Positions 27,501 through 35,531 of a stretch of DNA of 64,000 bases are shown in pieces. Position numbers and translations under genes: made by a program. The DNA is taken from contig NZ_KL647043.1 of NCBI RefSeq assembly GCF_000725495.1, forward strand, positions 50,148 to 114,147, in the 5' to 3' direction. Each line of letters starts with the position of its first letter. Positions within the stretch are counted from its first letter, which is position 1. The stretch is from Streptomyces aureus (GTDB taxonomy: Bacteria > Actinomycetota > Actinomycetes > Streptomycetales > Streptomycetaceae). The notes beneath the pieces were generated by a model. It did no database searches. It was not told the DNA's origin and was given only the letters and a program-made list of their open reading frames with translations.

Positions 27501-29456
27501 GTCGACGGCGTCGATCCCGGCGACGACCTCGGTCACGGTGCGCAGTTCCTCGGCGAGGCGGTCGAGGCGCGCTGTGAGGGGAGCGGCCTCGGCGACGGTG
27601 GCGATCGAGTCCGCATCGGTGACGAGCTGTTCGATATCCGTGTGGTGGCCCGCGAAGGCGTCGTCACGGGCCAGGAAGACCGCGGCGCGCTGCCCGAAGG
27701 CTGCAAGATCCGCTGCGGCGTTTGCGGCGATCTCGTCGACGCGGGCGACATCGCAGTGACGCAGCTCCTTGAGGGTCAGCAAGTGCCCCTGGGCGTGTCG
27801 CAGTTCGGTCAGGCCCTTTGTCCAGGCGGTGGCGTCGCGCGGGGTTTCGCCGCGCAGTCGGCGCACCACTGCGGCGATGCGGTCCGCCGCCTCGTCGAGC
27901 GCGTCCGCGGCCTGGCGGGTCAAGGTCAGCACGGTCTCGAACTCGGTCAGTACGTGCCCGGCGGTGCCGCGTATGGCTTCCAGCGGTGTGCGGAGGTCAC
28001 CCAGTTCTTCGTCGCCGAGCCAGTGGTTGCTGTCCGCGATGCGGACGCAGGCGGCGGACAGTGCCGCGTAGACCGCGGTGGTCGGTGTGGTCTCGGCGAC
28101 GGCGCGCGTGAGGGACAGGCAGTCGGAGATGCCGCGGACGAGGTCGGCGTTGCCGATCCGGGCCAGCGGCCCGGCGCCGGTGGGGGCGGTGGCGGCGTAG
28201 GTGTCGGACACGTACGGGGAGCGCCACAGTTGAAGGGGGTGGACGCGTGCCGGCTCGTCGCCGTCGGCGCGCAGCACCATGAGGGTGCCGTCCTCGAAGA
28301 GCGCCTGGCCGTGGCACGACAGCGGGGTGGCGGCCTCCTTGCGGATCATGTTGTACGGCAGCAGCAGGCTGCGGCCCTGGGCGCGCGAGTGGAACACGTA
28401 CAGCACGTCTTCGCCGTTCGGCGCGCGCATCTCGCGCTCGAACTCCAGGCCGACCGCGTCGGTGTCGTAGGTCTTGTGGGCGCCTGTGGCCATGCAGTAG
28501 CCCGCGGGGAACACGATGCCCTGGTCCTCGGGCAGCCGGCGGCATGCCTGGCCGATGCCGTCGAGGCGGACGACGGATCCGGTGAGGGTGTTGAACACCA
28601 GATACCTGTGGGTTTCCTCCTTGTAGGGGCGGATCCGCAACAGGATGAGGGCGCCCACGCGAGCATGGGCTACCTCGGTGTCGGCGAGAGACTGCAGCGG
28701 CTCGTCGATGGCCTCGGCGTAGATTTCTCTCCCTGCCTCGGTGCCGTCTTGGACGCTGACAGTGAGCGCGCCGCCGACAATCGAGACGAAGGCTTCTGCC
28801 TGCACCGAGACACACGGGTGGCGGCCGGGGACGTGGTCCGCGCGCGTCGTGAGGGCCCAGGAGAAATCGTGGGAGGGTGGGAAGACGTGGTCCCGGTCAC
28901 CGCGGGCGTCCAGGAAAGACACCTGCCCGTCCGCGGTCAGCGCCCAGCGCAGTACGCGGATGTCATCGGCCTTCTCTCCGGTCCGGAACACGGCCAGCAG
29001 CTTGCCGTCCACCTGGCGAAGCTGGAGGAGGCGGGCCTGGCGGTAGTAGCGGTACAGGGCCCCAAACTCCCGTACGAACGCGGGATCATCCAGCAGACCC
29101 GGCACGGCATCCTCGGGGAGCCGGTTCAGGCCGCGGTCGTACAGTGCGAACACGTCACGCACCGCCGTTTCCGGTGTGATGCCGAGGGGCGGAACGAGGC
29201 CGAGGAGCAGGCGGTCCCCGACTGCCACGATGTCGCGGGGCTTGCACGGCTGTTCGGTGCGCAGCCGCTCGGTGCCGGCGAGTTCCAGTTGTACGGAGCC
29301 GAACTCCTCGGTGCGGCGGACGTTGAGCGCGTGGGCGCGGCGGGCGAGTTCGGCGGCCTGTGCGGCGAGCCGGTCGCGCAGGACCTCGTACGTGCCGGTG
29401 TCGACGGCGTCGTGCGTCGCGGTCCGGAGCGTCCCCGTCTGGAGGCCGGTTGCCAT
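24543..29456 (-). CDS. Giant AAA ATPase of the DUF3686 type (annotated elsewhere as 'DNA repair ATPase')
   Basis: A 1637-residue protein from ATG 29456, with GAAAGGAAGC upstream. Residues about 1-450 form a beta-rich DUF3686-like region. Residues about 450-900 are long alpha-helical coiled coil (heptads in REGRAEFAAESALLGQ and the region around it). The AAA module near the C-terminus has Walker A SPPGYGKTTLVQYVADRLG (about residue 1264) and Walker B NTLLYLDDIQHTSAEL (about residue 1330), followed by CMAGNPYTESG. In other bacteria such ATPases sit beside flotillin (YqiK-like) and YqiJ-like genes, as here. The DNA-repair name has little support. A membrane-linked remodelling role is inferred from the neighbours. 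Confidence 0.88.
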   Translation of the reverse strand: MATGLQTGTLRTATHDAVDTGTYEVLRDRLAAQAAELARRAHALNVRRTEEFGSVQLELAGTERLRTEQPCKPRDIVAVGDRLLLGLVPPLGITPETAVRDVFALYDRGLNRLPEDAVPGLLDDPAFVREFGALYRYYRQARLLQLRQVDGKLLAVFRTGEKADDIRVLRWALTADGQVSFLDARGDRDHVFPPSHDFSWALTTRADHVPGRHPCVSVQAEAFVSIVGGALTVSVQDGTEAGREIYAEAIDEPLQSLADTEVAHARVGALILLRIRPYKEETHRYLVFNTLTGSVVRLDGIGQACRRLPEDQGIVFPAGYCMATGAHKTYDTDAVGLEFEREMRAPNGEDVLYVFHSRAQGRSLLLPYNMIRKEAATPLSCHGQALFEDGTLMVLRADGDEPARVHPLQLWRSPYVSDTYAATAPTGAGPLARIGNADLVRGISDCLSLTRAVAETTPTTAVYAALSAACVRIADSNHWLGDEELGDLRTPLEAIRGTAGHVLTEFETVLTLTRQAADALDEAADRIAAVVRRLRGETPRDATAWTKGLTELRHAQGHLLTLKELRHCDVARVDEIAANAAADLAAFGQRAAVFLARDDAFAGHHTDIEQLVTDADSIATVAEAAPLTARLDRLAEELRTVTEVVAGIDAVDATVRTAVLERAAEALGGLNRARATLDNRRRALLSHEGRAEFAAESALLGQSLTAALAVADSPEACDEQLTGILARLEDLESRFAEFDGLLVQLADKRAEIHEVFSARRQTLADTRSRRTEQLAASAARVLETVVRRAATFTQPDDVSAFFASDPLVAKVRRAAEELRDLGDTLRAQEVDGRLTACRQEAARALRDRTDLYTDDGRTIRLGSHRFAVNTQPLDLTLVPHADGLAFALTGTDYRRPVTDPDFTATRPYWDRHLPSESPEVYRAEHLAARLLWEHGPDHLMQADLPALVRKAAQEAHDEGYERGIHDHDTTAILTTLLPLYEQAGPLRHEPACRAAAQLFWAHGTTAEARAAWTRRALGLARARNTFGPACAIAELEGELAAALRTWSPRDHSTASGAGAYLFEELTCGPDGFVLSATARTLLDKFRRAVGAAAYDEDLPALDDLAARRQLVEAWLSSYVSSTGADAGPGELAEAVAAELSPSLIRYESNAAPAVTVEGLLGVHPRVVGRRLPVRIDEFLARTSRFREQEAPAFRAYQRRRTALVAAERSRLRVADHRPRAMASFVRGRLIDEVYLPLIGDSLAKQLGTAGETKRTDTGGLLLLVSPPGYGKTTLVQYVADRLGLLLVKVSGPALGRTVTSLDPAEAPNATARREVEKINFALAAGANTLLYLDDIQHTSAELLQKFIPLCDNTRRMEGVWDGEPRTYDLRGKRFAVCMAGNPYTESGSGFHLPDMLANRADVWNLGDVLTGKDDVFALSFVENALTANPVLAPLAGRDRADLDLLIRLAAHDPSAHSDQLTERYAPAELEQILAVLRHLLTARETVLAVNTAYIASAAQPDGARSEPPFRLQGSYRNMNKIVQRIQPVMNEAELAAVIDDHYTAEAQTLATGAEENLLRLAELRGTLTGEEASRWAEVKAAFVRAQDLGGPDSDPLPRAVAALGLLADRVAAVESAIVRAADPRHVPACRAAVRQEP

Positions 29457-29529
29457 GCTGCTTGCTTCCTTTCAGAAGATGCGGGCCGGAGCTGCCGTCC
29501 CCTGTGCGGCAGCTCCGGCAGTCGGGCCG

Positions 29530-31338
29530 TCAGACCCGTGCGGTGCCGTTGAGCGCGGCAAGCGGGGTGTCGGCGAGACCGAGTTCCCCTGCCTGGTCGA
29601 GCAGTTGTTGCACGGGGCCGGTGAGCGCGCCGTTGGACTTCATGAGTTTCATCAGCAGCGCGGAGACGGTCAGGTTCTGCACGTCGGCCGTCGAGACCGA
29701 TCCAAGGACGCGGCTCAGGTCCTCGGTGAAACTGGACGTGCCCTCCAGCCACGGCTTGGCTAGTGCCTGCGCGGTCTGCGAGTGCTCGACGAAGCCGTCG
29801 ACCGACTTGCCGAGCGAGATGGAGGACATCAGCCGGTCGAAAAAGACCGACTCACCGCCGACGATGTTGATGTCGGCGCTCTCCAGCCCGGTGGCGAGCA
29901 CGGTGGCCTGGGCCTCGGCAACCTGACGCTGGGCGTCCAGCCCGGCGAGCCGGATCTCCTTCTCGGCCTGCAGGCGCAGGCGGTACTCCTCGTGCCCCCG
30001 CGAGGCGTCGTCGAGAGCGGCCATCGCCGCGGCCTTCTCCGTGAGGCCTGCCGCTTCTGCCTTCAGCTTCTCACCGATCGCCATCGCTTCCGCGCGCGCC
30101 TTGGCCTGCGCGCCCTCGGCCTCCGCGCGCAGCCGGGCCTCCGTGGCCACGGCTTCGGCACGGCCCGCCTTCTCGATGACCTCGGCTTCCTTGTCGCGGA
30201 CCTGGACTGCGGCGAGACCTTCGGCTGCCGCCTCGGCCTGCACCCCCTCGGCCAGCCGCAGTTTGGCCCTGGCCTCCAAGTCGGCCGACTTCAGCTGTGC
30301 TTCCGCGAGGGTGATCTGTTCGGCGGCGCGGTGTGTTGCGGCCTGTTCGGCGGCTTCCGCGGCCTTGATGTCCTTGACCAGTTTCTCCTGCGCCTCGGCC
30401 TCCGCGGCGATGATCACGGCCTGGCGGTCACGTTCCGCCGCCTCGACCGCGCGCAGTTTCTTGATGGACTCCTCCTGCTCGGCGACCGTCCGGTCCACAG
30501 CGACTCGCTCACGGATGACCTCGGCGATGTCCCGCCGCTCTGCCTCGACCTCCTTCTCCGCGGCGATCTTCGTCAGCTGCGTCTCCCGCTCACGTCCGAT
30601 GACTTCGAGGAGGCGGTCCTTCTCGATGCGCTCGTTCTCGATGGCGATCACCCGCTCGCGGTTCTTCGCCGCGACGGCGACCTCGCGCGCCTGGTTCTCC
30701 CGCTGGATGCCCAACTGCTCCTCGGTGCGCAGGAAAGCGCCCTGCGCGCGCAGCCGCTCCTCCTCCACCACCCGAGCCGTCTCGGCCTCTTCACGTGCGC
30801 GGACGGTGTCGATCTCCCGCCGCTGCTTGATCTCGGCGTCGGCCTGACGGCGCTCCAGTTCCAGGATCGCCTCGCGGGCGTCGACGTCCTGCCGGGTGAT
30901 CTAGTCGATCGCCGCGTCCTCCAGGTGGTAGCCATTGAGGTCGACGCCGATCAACTCGATTATCTGGTCCTGAAGGGTGTCCCGGTCGCTGGCCCGTGCG
31001 GTGCCGACGGCCTGGGCGACCTTGATGACGTCCTCGACCGTCTTGTTGACCCGGACGAAGAACGAGATGCGGATGTCGGCACGGATGTTGTCGCGGCAGA
31101 TGAGTCCCTCGCGTCCGGTGCGCGTGATCTCGATGGTCTTCACCGAGATGTCCATGACCTCGGCCTTGTGCAGCACGGGCAGCACGATCTGGCCGGTGAA
31201 GGTCACGTCGACCTTCCGTGTCTGGGAGACGATCAGCGCCTTGCCCTGTTCCACCTTGCGGAAGAGCCGGGAGAAGACGATCAGCAGAAGGAGGGCAACG
31301 AACAGCAAAGCGGCGGCGAGCACGCCGATGGCAGCCAT
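29530..31338 (-). pseudogene. Flotillin/SPFH gene interrupted by an in-frame amber codon
   Basis: One frame runs from ATG 31338 to 29530 but contains TAG at 30903-30901. The first part (145 residues) has an N-terminal helix (IGVLAAALLFVALLLLIVF) and the SPFH domain up to NGYHLEDAAID. The rest continues ITRQDVDAREAILELERRQ into a long Ala/Glu-rich coiled coil and a flotillin C-terminus (ESADINIVGGESVFFDRLM, about 440 residues). The normal link after AID (YLEQTPL..., GIRKIT) is missing. A deletion probably joined the TA of a tyrosine codon to a G, creating TAG. The second part could be made separately from GTG 30771. As one flotillin it is broken. Confidence 0.78.
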
Positions 31339-31450
31339 GTCATAGATCCTTGAGGCGTATGAGAGTCGAAGCGAAGTAGGCGGCGGAACGGTCCCGTCGG
31401 GGTATGGCCCGGAGGGCCGGCCCCGTGTCCCGCGCGTGTCACCGGGTACA

Positions 31451-31852
31451 TCAGCCGTCGGCACATCCGGCGGGTTGCGACGGCACCGGGTCGTCGGGGA
31501 AGAGGCGGCGCAGAGGGCGTACGAACCGACAGGTCAGCCGCCAGGCAACGAGCAGCGCACCGCAGGGCGCCAGCAGATGCCCGACGACGACGGTGGCCCC
31601 CGAGGTGTCCACAAGGGCGAGCAGGGCAGTCAGAGCGACGTGGAGGATCCAGGCGAGCGCCGTGAGCAGTGACAGCGCGACGGTCACCGGCACCCCGCCC
31701 ATGTTCCAGGCGTCGAGGTCGGCGTCCGCGTCGAAGGTGTCCACGGTCGCGGCGCCGATGGCGACCAGCAGCCAGAAGCACACGGCCACGGCAAGAGCGG
31801 CGGTGAGGACGATTCCGGGCAGGCCGGTGGCGGCCTCAACCGAAGCTCCCAT
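31451..31852 (-). CDS. Small membrane protein in the flotillin operon (YqiJ-like position)
   Basis: A 133-residue protein from ATG 31852, with a strong GGAGGAGGG site upstream. It has three probable helices: residues about 12-34 (IVLTAALAVAVCFWLLVAIGAAT), 52-78 and 85-105, then an Arg-rich C-terminus. It precedes the flotillin gene by about 110 bases on the same strand. In many bacteria a YqiJ/NfeD-type membrane protein sits beside flotillin. This protein fits the position, though the OB-fold region of NfeD is absent. Confidence 0.72.
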   Translation of the reverse strand: MGASVEAATGLPGIVLTAALAVAVCFWLLVAIGAATVDTFDADADLDAWNMGGVPVTVALSLLTALAWILHVALTALLALVDTSGATVVVGHLLAPCGALLVAWRLTCRFVRPLRRLFPDDPVPSQPAGCADG

Positions 31853-32086
31853 TCCCCCGCCCTCCTCCCGCACGCGACACCCCGGCGCGCTGCTCCCCTC
31901 CGGGTTCCGGGCCGGGCACCATCTGCCGGTGCCCGGCACCAGAACCTTCGCAGTGCTCCCCTCACGCCATGGTGCATGGCCGGAGCATGCACACGCATTG
32001 CCGATTCCCGGCAGTGTTCACTAAGGTCTGGATGCCGGTGAGCCGCTAAGAACCCGTCATCGGCGCGTCAAAGTTGGGGAGACGAC

Positions 32087-33145
32087 GTGACCGGCCGGGA
32101 CATTCCCGCTGACTATCTGCACGGGTATGCCGAGATCCTGGCCGCGGTCTCGGCCAGCGGCCGCCGCCTCACCCGTGAGGAGATCGAGACGCGGCGGGCT
32201 CTGGGAGAGCAGGCGGCGGACGCCGGTCACGCACTGCGGGCCCTCGTCCGCGCGCACCTGAGCGCCGCGCGCTCCGTGTGGCCCCACGGCCTCGGCTCCT
32301 CCGACGCCGCGCTCGCGGTTGTGGAGCAGGTCATAGATGCCTTCGCCGAGGGCTACGAACGGGCCCAGCGCCACGCCGTGCGCCAGGAGGAGTCAGCGCG
32401 CCGCGAATTCATCGAGGATCTTCTGTACGGCCGCAGCGATCTGGGGCGTCTTGCGGAGCGTGCCGAACGCTTCGGCCTGCGTCTGTCGCGTGCGCACGCG
32501 GTTGCCGTCGCCCAGGGCCCCTCGTCCTACGACGAAGCCGGTTCCGAGCCGCGGCGGGTGGAACGTGCGCTCATCGGCCGCTTCGGCGACCGCGACATCC
32601 TCATCACCACCAAGGACGGGCGGCTGTTGTGCGTCGCGCCCGGCCACCAGGAGGAGATTCTCGTCTACTTCGCCAAACAGGCCTATGCGGCGACCGACGG
32701 CGTCCAGGTTGCGATCGGCCGGCCTCAGCCGGGTCCCGGTGGCGTCGTCCACTCCTACGAGGAAGCGCTGAATGCCCTCGGTCTGGCGGAGCGCCTGGGG
32801 CTCGACGATCCCGTGCTCCGTGCCGCCGACCTCCTCGTCTACCCGGTCCTGACCCGTGACCGCCAGGCCATGGCCGATCTCGTCCTTGATGCTCTCGGCC
32901 CGCTCACCGCAGCCCGCGGCGGCGCCCAGGTGCTTCTGGACACCCTGACCGCGTACTTCGAGTGCGGCTGCGTCGCCGCCGAGGCCGCCCGCCGCCTGAC
33001 TCTGAGCGTGCGTGCACTGACGTACCGCCTGGAGCGCATTCACAAGCTCACCGGTGTCAACCCGGCCGACCCCGCCCACCGTTACATGCTCCAGACCGCG
33101 GTGATCGGCGCACGGTTGCTGGACTGGCCCGCCACCGCCCTGTGA
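32087..33145 (+). CDS. PucR/CdaR-type helix-turn-helix regulator
   Basis: A 352-residue protein from GTG 32087, preceded by GGGGAG. The N-terminal 110 residues are helical (sensor-like). The middle (about residues 110-260) resembles the GGDEF-like domain of CdaR regulators. The C-terminal 60 residues are the PucR-type HTH: LLDTLTAYFECGCVAAEAARRLTLSVRALTYRLERIHKLTGVNP. Such regulators activate catabolic or stress genes. The divergent neighbour is the flotillin operon; the intergenic region contains short dyads, but no clear operator was identified. Confidence 0.87.
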   Translation: MTGRDIPADYLHGYAEILAAVSASGRRLTREEIETRRALGEQAADAGHALRALVRAHLSAARSVWPHGLGSSDAALAVVEQVIDAFAEGYERAQRHAVRQEESARREFIEDLLYGRSDLGRLAERAERFGLRLSRAHAVAVAQGPSSYDEAGSEPRRVERALIGRFGDRDILITTKDGRLLCVAPGHQEEILVYFAKQAYAATDGVQVAIGRPQPGPGGVVHSYEEALNALGLAERLGLDDPVLRAADLLVYPVLTRDRQAMADLVLDALGPLTAARGGAQVLLDTLTAYFECGCVAAEAARRLTLSVRALTYRLERIHKLTGVNPADPAHRYMLQTAVIGARLLDWPATAL

Positions 33146-33352
33146 GCGGCTATGCGCCGGATCCTGCGTTTTCGGGTAACGGTGGCTTCACCCCAGCCGT
33201 CATCGGCGCATCACCCTGCTCGTCCGGCTTTGCGACGACGGGAAAAATTGTCCGCGCGACCGGCACGACAGCCGTGCAGGGCACGTCGTGAGCCGCCCGG
33301 GCCGGATCTCGCCACGCCCACGATTCGTTCACATGTACGCCACAGCGTGAGG

Positions 33353-33367
33353 CTTGTACGATGCAAA
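33353..33367 (+). promoter_or_regulatory. Palindromic operator, copy 7 (at the start of the hydrolase fusion gene)
   Basis: CTTGTACGATGCAAA matches 13 of 15 consensus positions. It overlaps or lies just before the start of the winged-helix/hydrolase gene, implying a leaderless or very short-leader transcript. TACGAT is a possible -10. Confidence 0.55.
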
Positions 33368-34592
33368 GGTGAAGGGGGACAAGTATCACTTCGGGGGCTA
33401 CGAGCTTGATGTGGCCGGGCATTTGCTGCGGCGGGGCGGTGAGCCGGTCCATGTCGAACCACGTGCCCTGGATCTGCTGTGCCACCTGGTCGAGCACCGG
33501 GACCGGGTGGTGCCGAAGAACGAACTCCTCGACGAGGTGTGGGGGGACCGCTTCGTCAGCGAGGCCGCACTCACCACGGCGTTGCGGACCGCACGGCTTG
33601 CTGTGGGTGACACCGGCAGCCGCCAAGACCTGATCCGCACCGTCCACCGGCGGGGCTACCGGTTCGTGGCGACGGTCGTTATGGGCGACTCGTCCACCGG
33701 CATCGGCCGGCAGGCCGACGCCGAGGCGGCACCGGCCGACATGAACGGCCCCGGCAGCCAGACGATCCGGTTCTGTCGGGCCGCCGACGGCACCCGCATC
33801 GCCTATGCCAGCGTGGGCTCGGGCCCACCCCTGCTCAAGGCGGCCAACTGGATGTCGCACCTGGACCTGGAGTGGACTTCCCCTGTGTGGTCCCACTGGC
33901 TGGGCGGCCTGGCACACAACCGACGGCTGGTCCGCTACGACGAACGCGGCTGCGGCCTCTCGGACTGGACCGTACCGAGTTTCACGTTCGACGACTGGGT
34001 GGACGATCTCCACACCGTCGTCGAGGCAGCAGGACTCGACCGCTTCCCGCTGCTCGGGGTCTCGCAGGGCGGCGCGGTGGCGGTGGCCTATGCCGTGCGA
34101 CACCCAGAACGGGTCAGCCGGCTCGTCCTCGCCGGGGCCTACGCCAGGGGACGGCAGGTCCGGGCCCGCAGCGAGACCGAGCGCGAGGAGGCAGCCCTCG
34201 ACCTGGACCTGGCCCGCGTGGGATGGCTCCACCAGGACCCCCGGTTCCTGCAGGTCTTCGCCTCCCAGTTCCTTCCCGAGGGCACACCCAAGGACTGGGC
34301 GGAGTTCACCGCCTTCCAGCGGCAGACGACCTCCCCGGCCAACGGGGTCCGTTTCCTCGAGGAGTTCGCCCAGATCGATGTCTCCACGATCGCTCACCAG
34401 GTGGCCTGTCCGACACTGATCATCCACTCGCGCGACGACGAACGGGTACCGGCGACACAGGCCGGTGAGCTGGCCGCGCTCATCCCCGACAGCAGACTCG
34501 TCCTGCTCAAGAGCCGCAGTCACCTTCTCACCGCGTTCGAGCCCGCCTGGGACGAGTTCCTCGCCCATGTCGACGCCTTCCTGGCCGAGTGA
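33354..34592 (+). CDS. Winged-helix (OmpR-type) DNA-binding domain fused to an alpha/beta hydrolase, copy A
   Basis: Up to 412 residues. The start is TTG 33354 or GTG 33369; neither has a good ribosome site. Residues about 10-100 are an OmpR/PhoB winged helix: FGGYELDVAGHLLRRGGEP, ALDLLCHLVEHRDRVVPKNELLDEVWG, then RTVHRRGYRFVA. Residues about 135-410 are an alpha/beta hydrolase with nucleophile motif GVSQGGAVA (Ser about 236), an acid in HSRDDERVP and His in SRSHLL (about 390). There is no receiver domain or membrane helix, so the hydrolase part may sense or process a ligand that controls DNA binding. A paralogue lies at 35532. Operator copy 7 abuts the start. Confidence 0.87.
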   Translation: MYDAKVKGDKYHFGGYELDVAGHLLRRGGEPVHVEPRALDLLCHLVEHRDRVVPKNELLDEVWGDRFVSEAALTTALRTARLAVGDTGSRQDLIRTVHRRGYRFVATVVMGDSSTGIGRQADAEAAPADMNGPGSQTIRFCRAADGTRIAYASVGSGPPLLKAANWMSHLDLEWTSPVWSHWLGGLAHNRRLVRYDERGCGLSDWTVPSFTFDDWVDDLHTVVEAAGLDRFPLLGVSQGGAVAVAYAVRHPERVSRLVLAGAYARGRQVRARSETEREEAALDLDLARVGWLHQDPRFLQVFASQFLPEGTPKDWAEFTAFQRQTTSPANGVRFLEEFAQIDVSTIAHQVACPTLIIHSRDDERVPATQAGELAALIPDSRLVLLKSRSHLLTAFEPAWDEFLAHVDAFLAE

Positions 34593-34798
34593 CCCGGACA
34601 CCAGAGCTTGCACGCGAGGCCTGAGAACCCCCTCGGCTTCCCCTCAGGGAAGCCTCAGACCTCCCCCAAGTCCCCTGCGGGCAAAGACCCGATGCTCGAA
34701 GCACACCGGGTCGAGAGGCACTCGACCGACACCGTGTTCCGGCCCGGCATCCAGGAAGAACCCGCAACGCGAGAGATCGCCGGAGAAAAGGACAGACC

Positions 34799-35263
34799 AT
34801 GCGACTCGACAACACCAGGACATCCGGGCAGGCCCGGAGTCGACGGGGGCTGGCGCTGCTGATCGCCTCGGGGGCCGCACTGGGCTCCCTGCTGCTGGGA
34901 ACCGTTCCCGCACAGGCCAACGACACCACCAAGGAGGTCTCCTCCGACGGCCAGACGATCACCTTCGCGACCAGTGACAGCAGCCGGGACGTCAGCGGAA
35001 TCGTCACGTTCGTGGTGAACGCGGACGGCAACTGGTCGATCACGGGTACCGGCCACAACTCGAACCTTCTCGTCCGCACCTTCCACTGGACCTGCGACCT
35101 GACCTGGGACGCCGCCGAGGTCACCCACGCGACCGGGAAGAAGGCCGCGCCGGGCAAGAAGACCCGGACCATCAGCTCCGCGGCCTACGACCCCGACATC
35201 CAGGCTGACTTCACCGACATCGCCGACCACGGCAGGGCCGACTGCGACATCGTCATCGGCTGA
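34799..35263 (+). CDS. Small secreted protein of unknown function
   Basis: A 154-residue protein from ATG 34799. Residues 1-40 form a signal peptide: basic start, core LALLIASGAALGSLLLGTV, and cleavage after PAQA. The mature part of about 115 residues is beta-rich (ITFATSDSSRDVSGIVTFVVNADGNWSITGTGHN) with two cysteines (WTCDL and ADCDI) likely to form a disulphide. No family is recognised. It lies between the two hydrolase-fusion genes, so those proteins might control it. A long terminator hairpin follows. Confidence 0.75.
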   Translation: MRLDNTRTSGQARSRRGLALLIASGAALGSLLLGTVPAQANDTTKEVSSDGQTITFATSDSSRDVSGIVTFVVNADGNWSITGTGHNSNLLVRTFHWTCDLTWDAAEVTHATGKKAAPGKKTRTISSAAYDPDIQADFTDIADHGRADCDIVIG

Positions 35264-35399
35264 CACGCCTGGCGCATCCCGCCCGGCGTTCGGACCGCAG
35301 TTCAAGCGTCGAGATCCGTCCGGGCAACACCGTGCTGGCGGACGGGTCACGACAGCCGACGCCCGTGACGAGCGGGCCGCCTGGCTGATCCCCGTACTG

Positions 35400-35441
35400 C
35401 CGTGCCCGGCCGGACCTGACTACCGGTCCGGCCGGGCACGG
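35400..35441. terminator. Long bidirectional terminator hairpin
   Basis: A perfect 17-bp inverted repeat (CCGTGCCCGGCCGGACC and its complement) with an 8-base loop lies between the convergent secreted-protein and hydrolase-fusion genes. It can serve both. Confidence 0.85.
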
Positions 35442-35531
35442 CTACCACGGCACAGCGCTCCTCCGAAGAACCCGACCGCCTGGGAGCCGCCCGGCGGGAC
35501 GGTGATGACGCCAGGCCCGATCCGGCCCGGC

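Noticed and set aside
30901..30903. TAG in the flotillin gene as a recoded (pyrrolysine or readthrough) codon
   Set aside because: The conserved linker around it is missing, which points to deletion, and no recoding machinery or element is visible.
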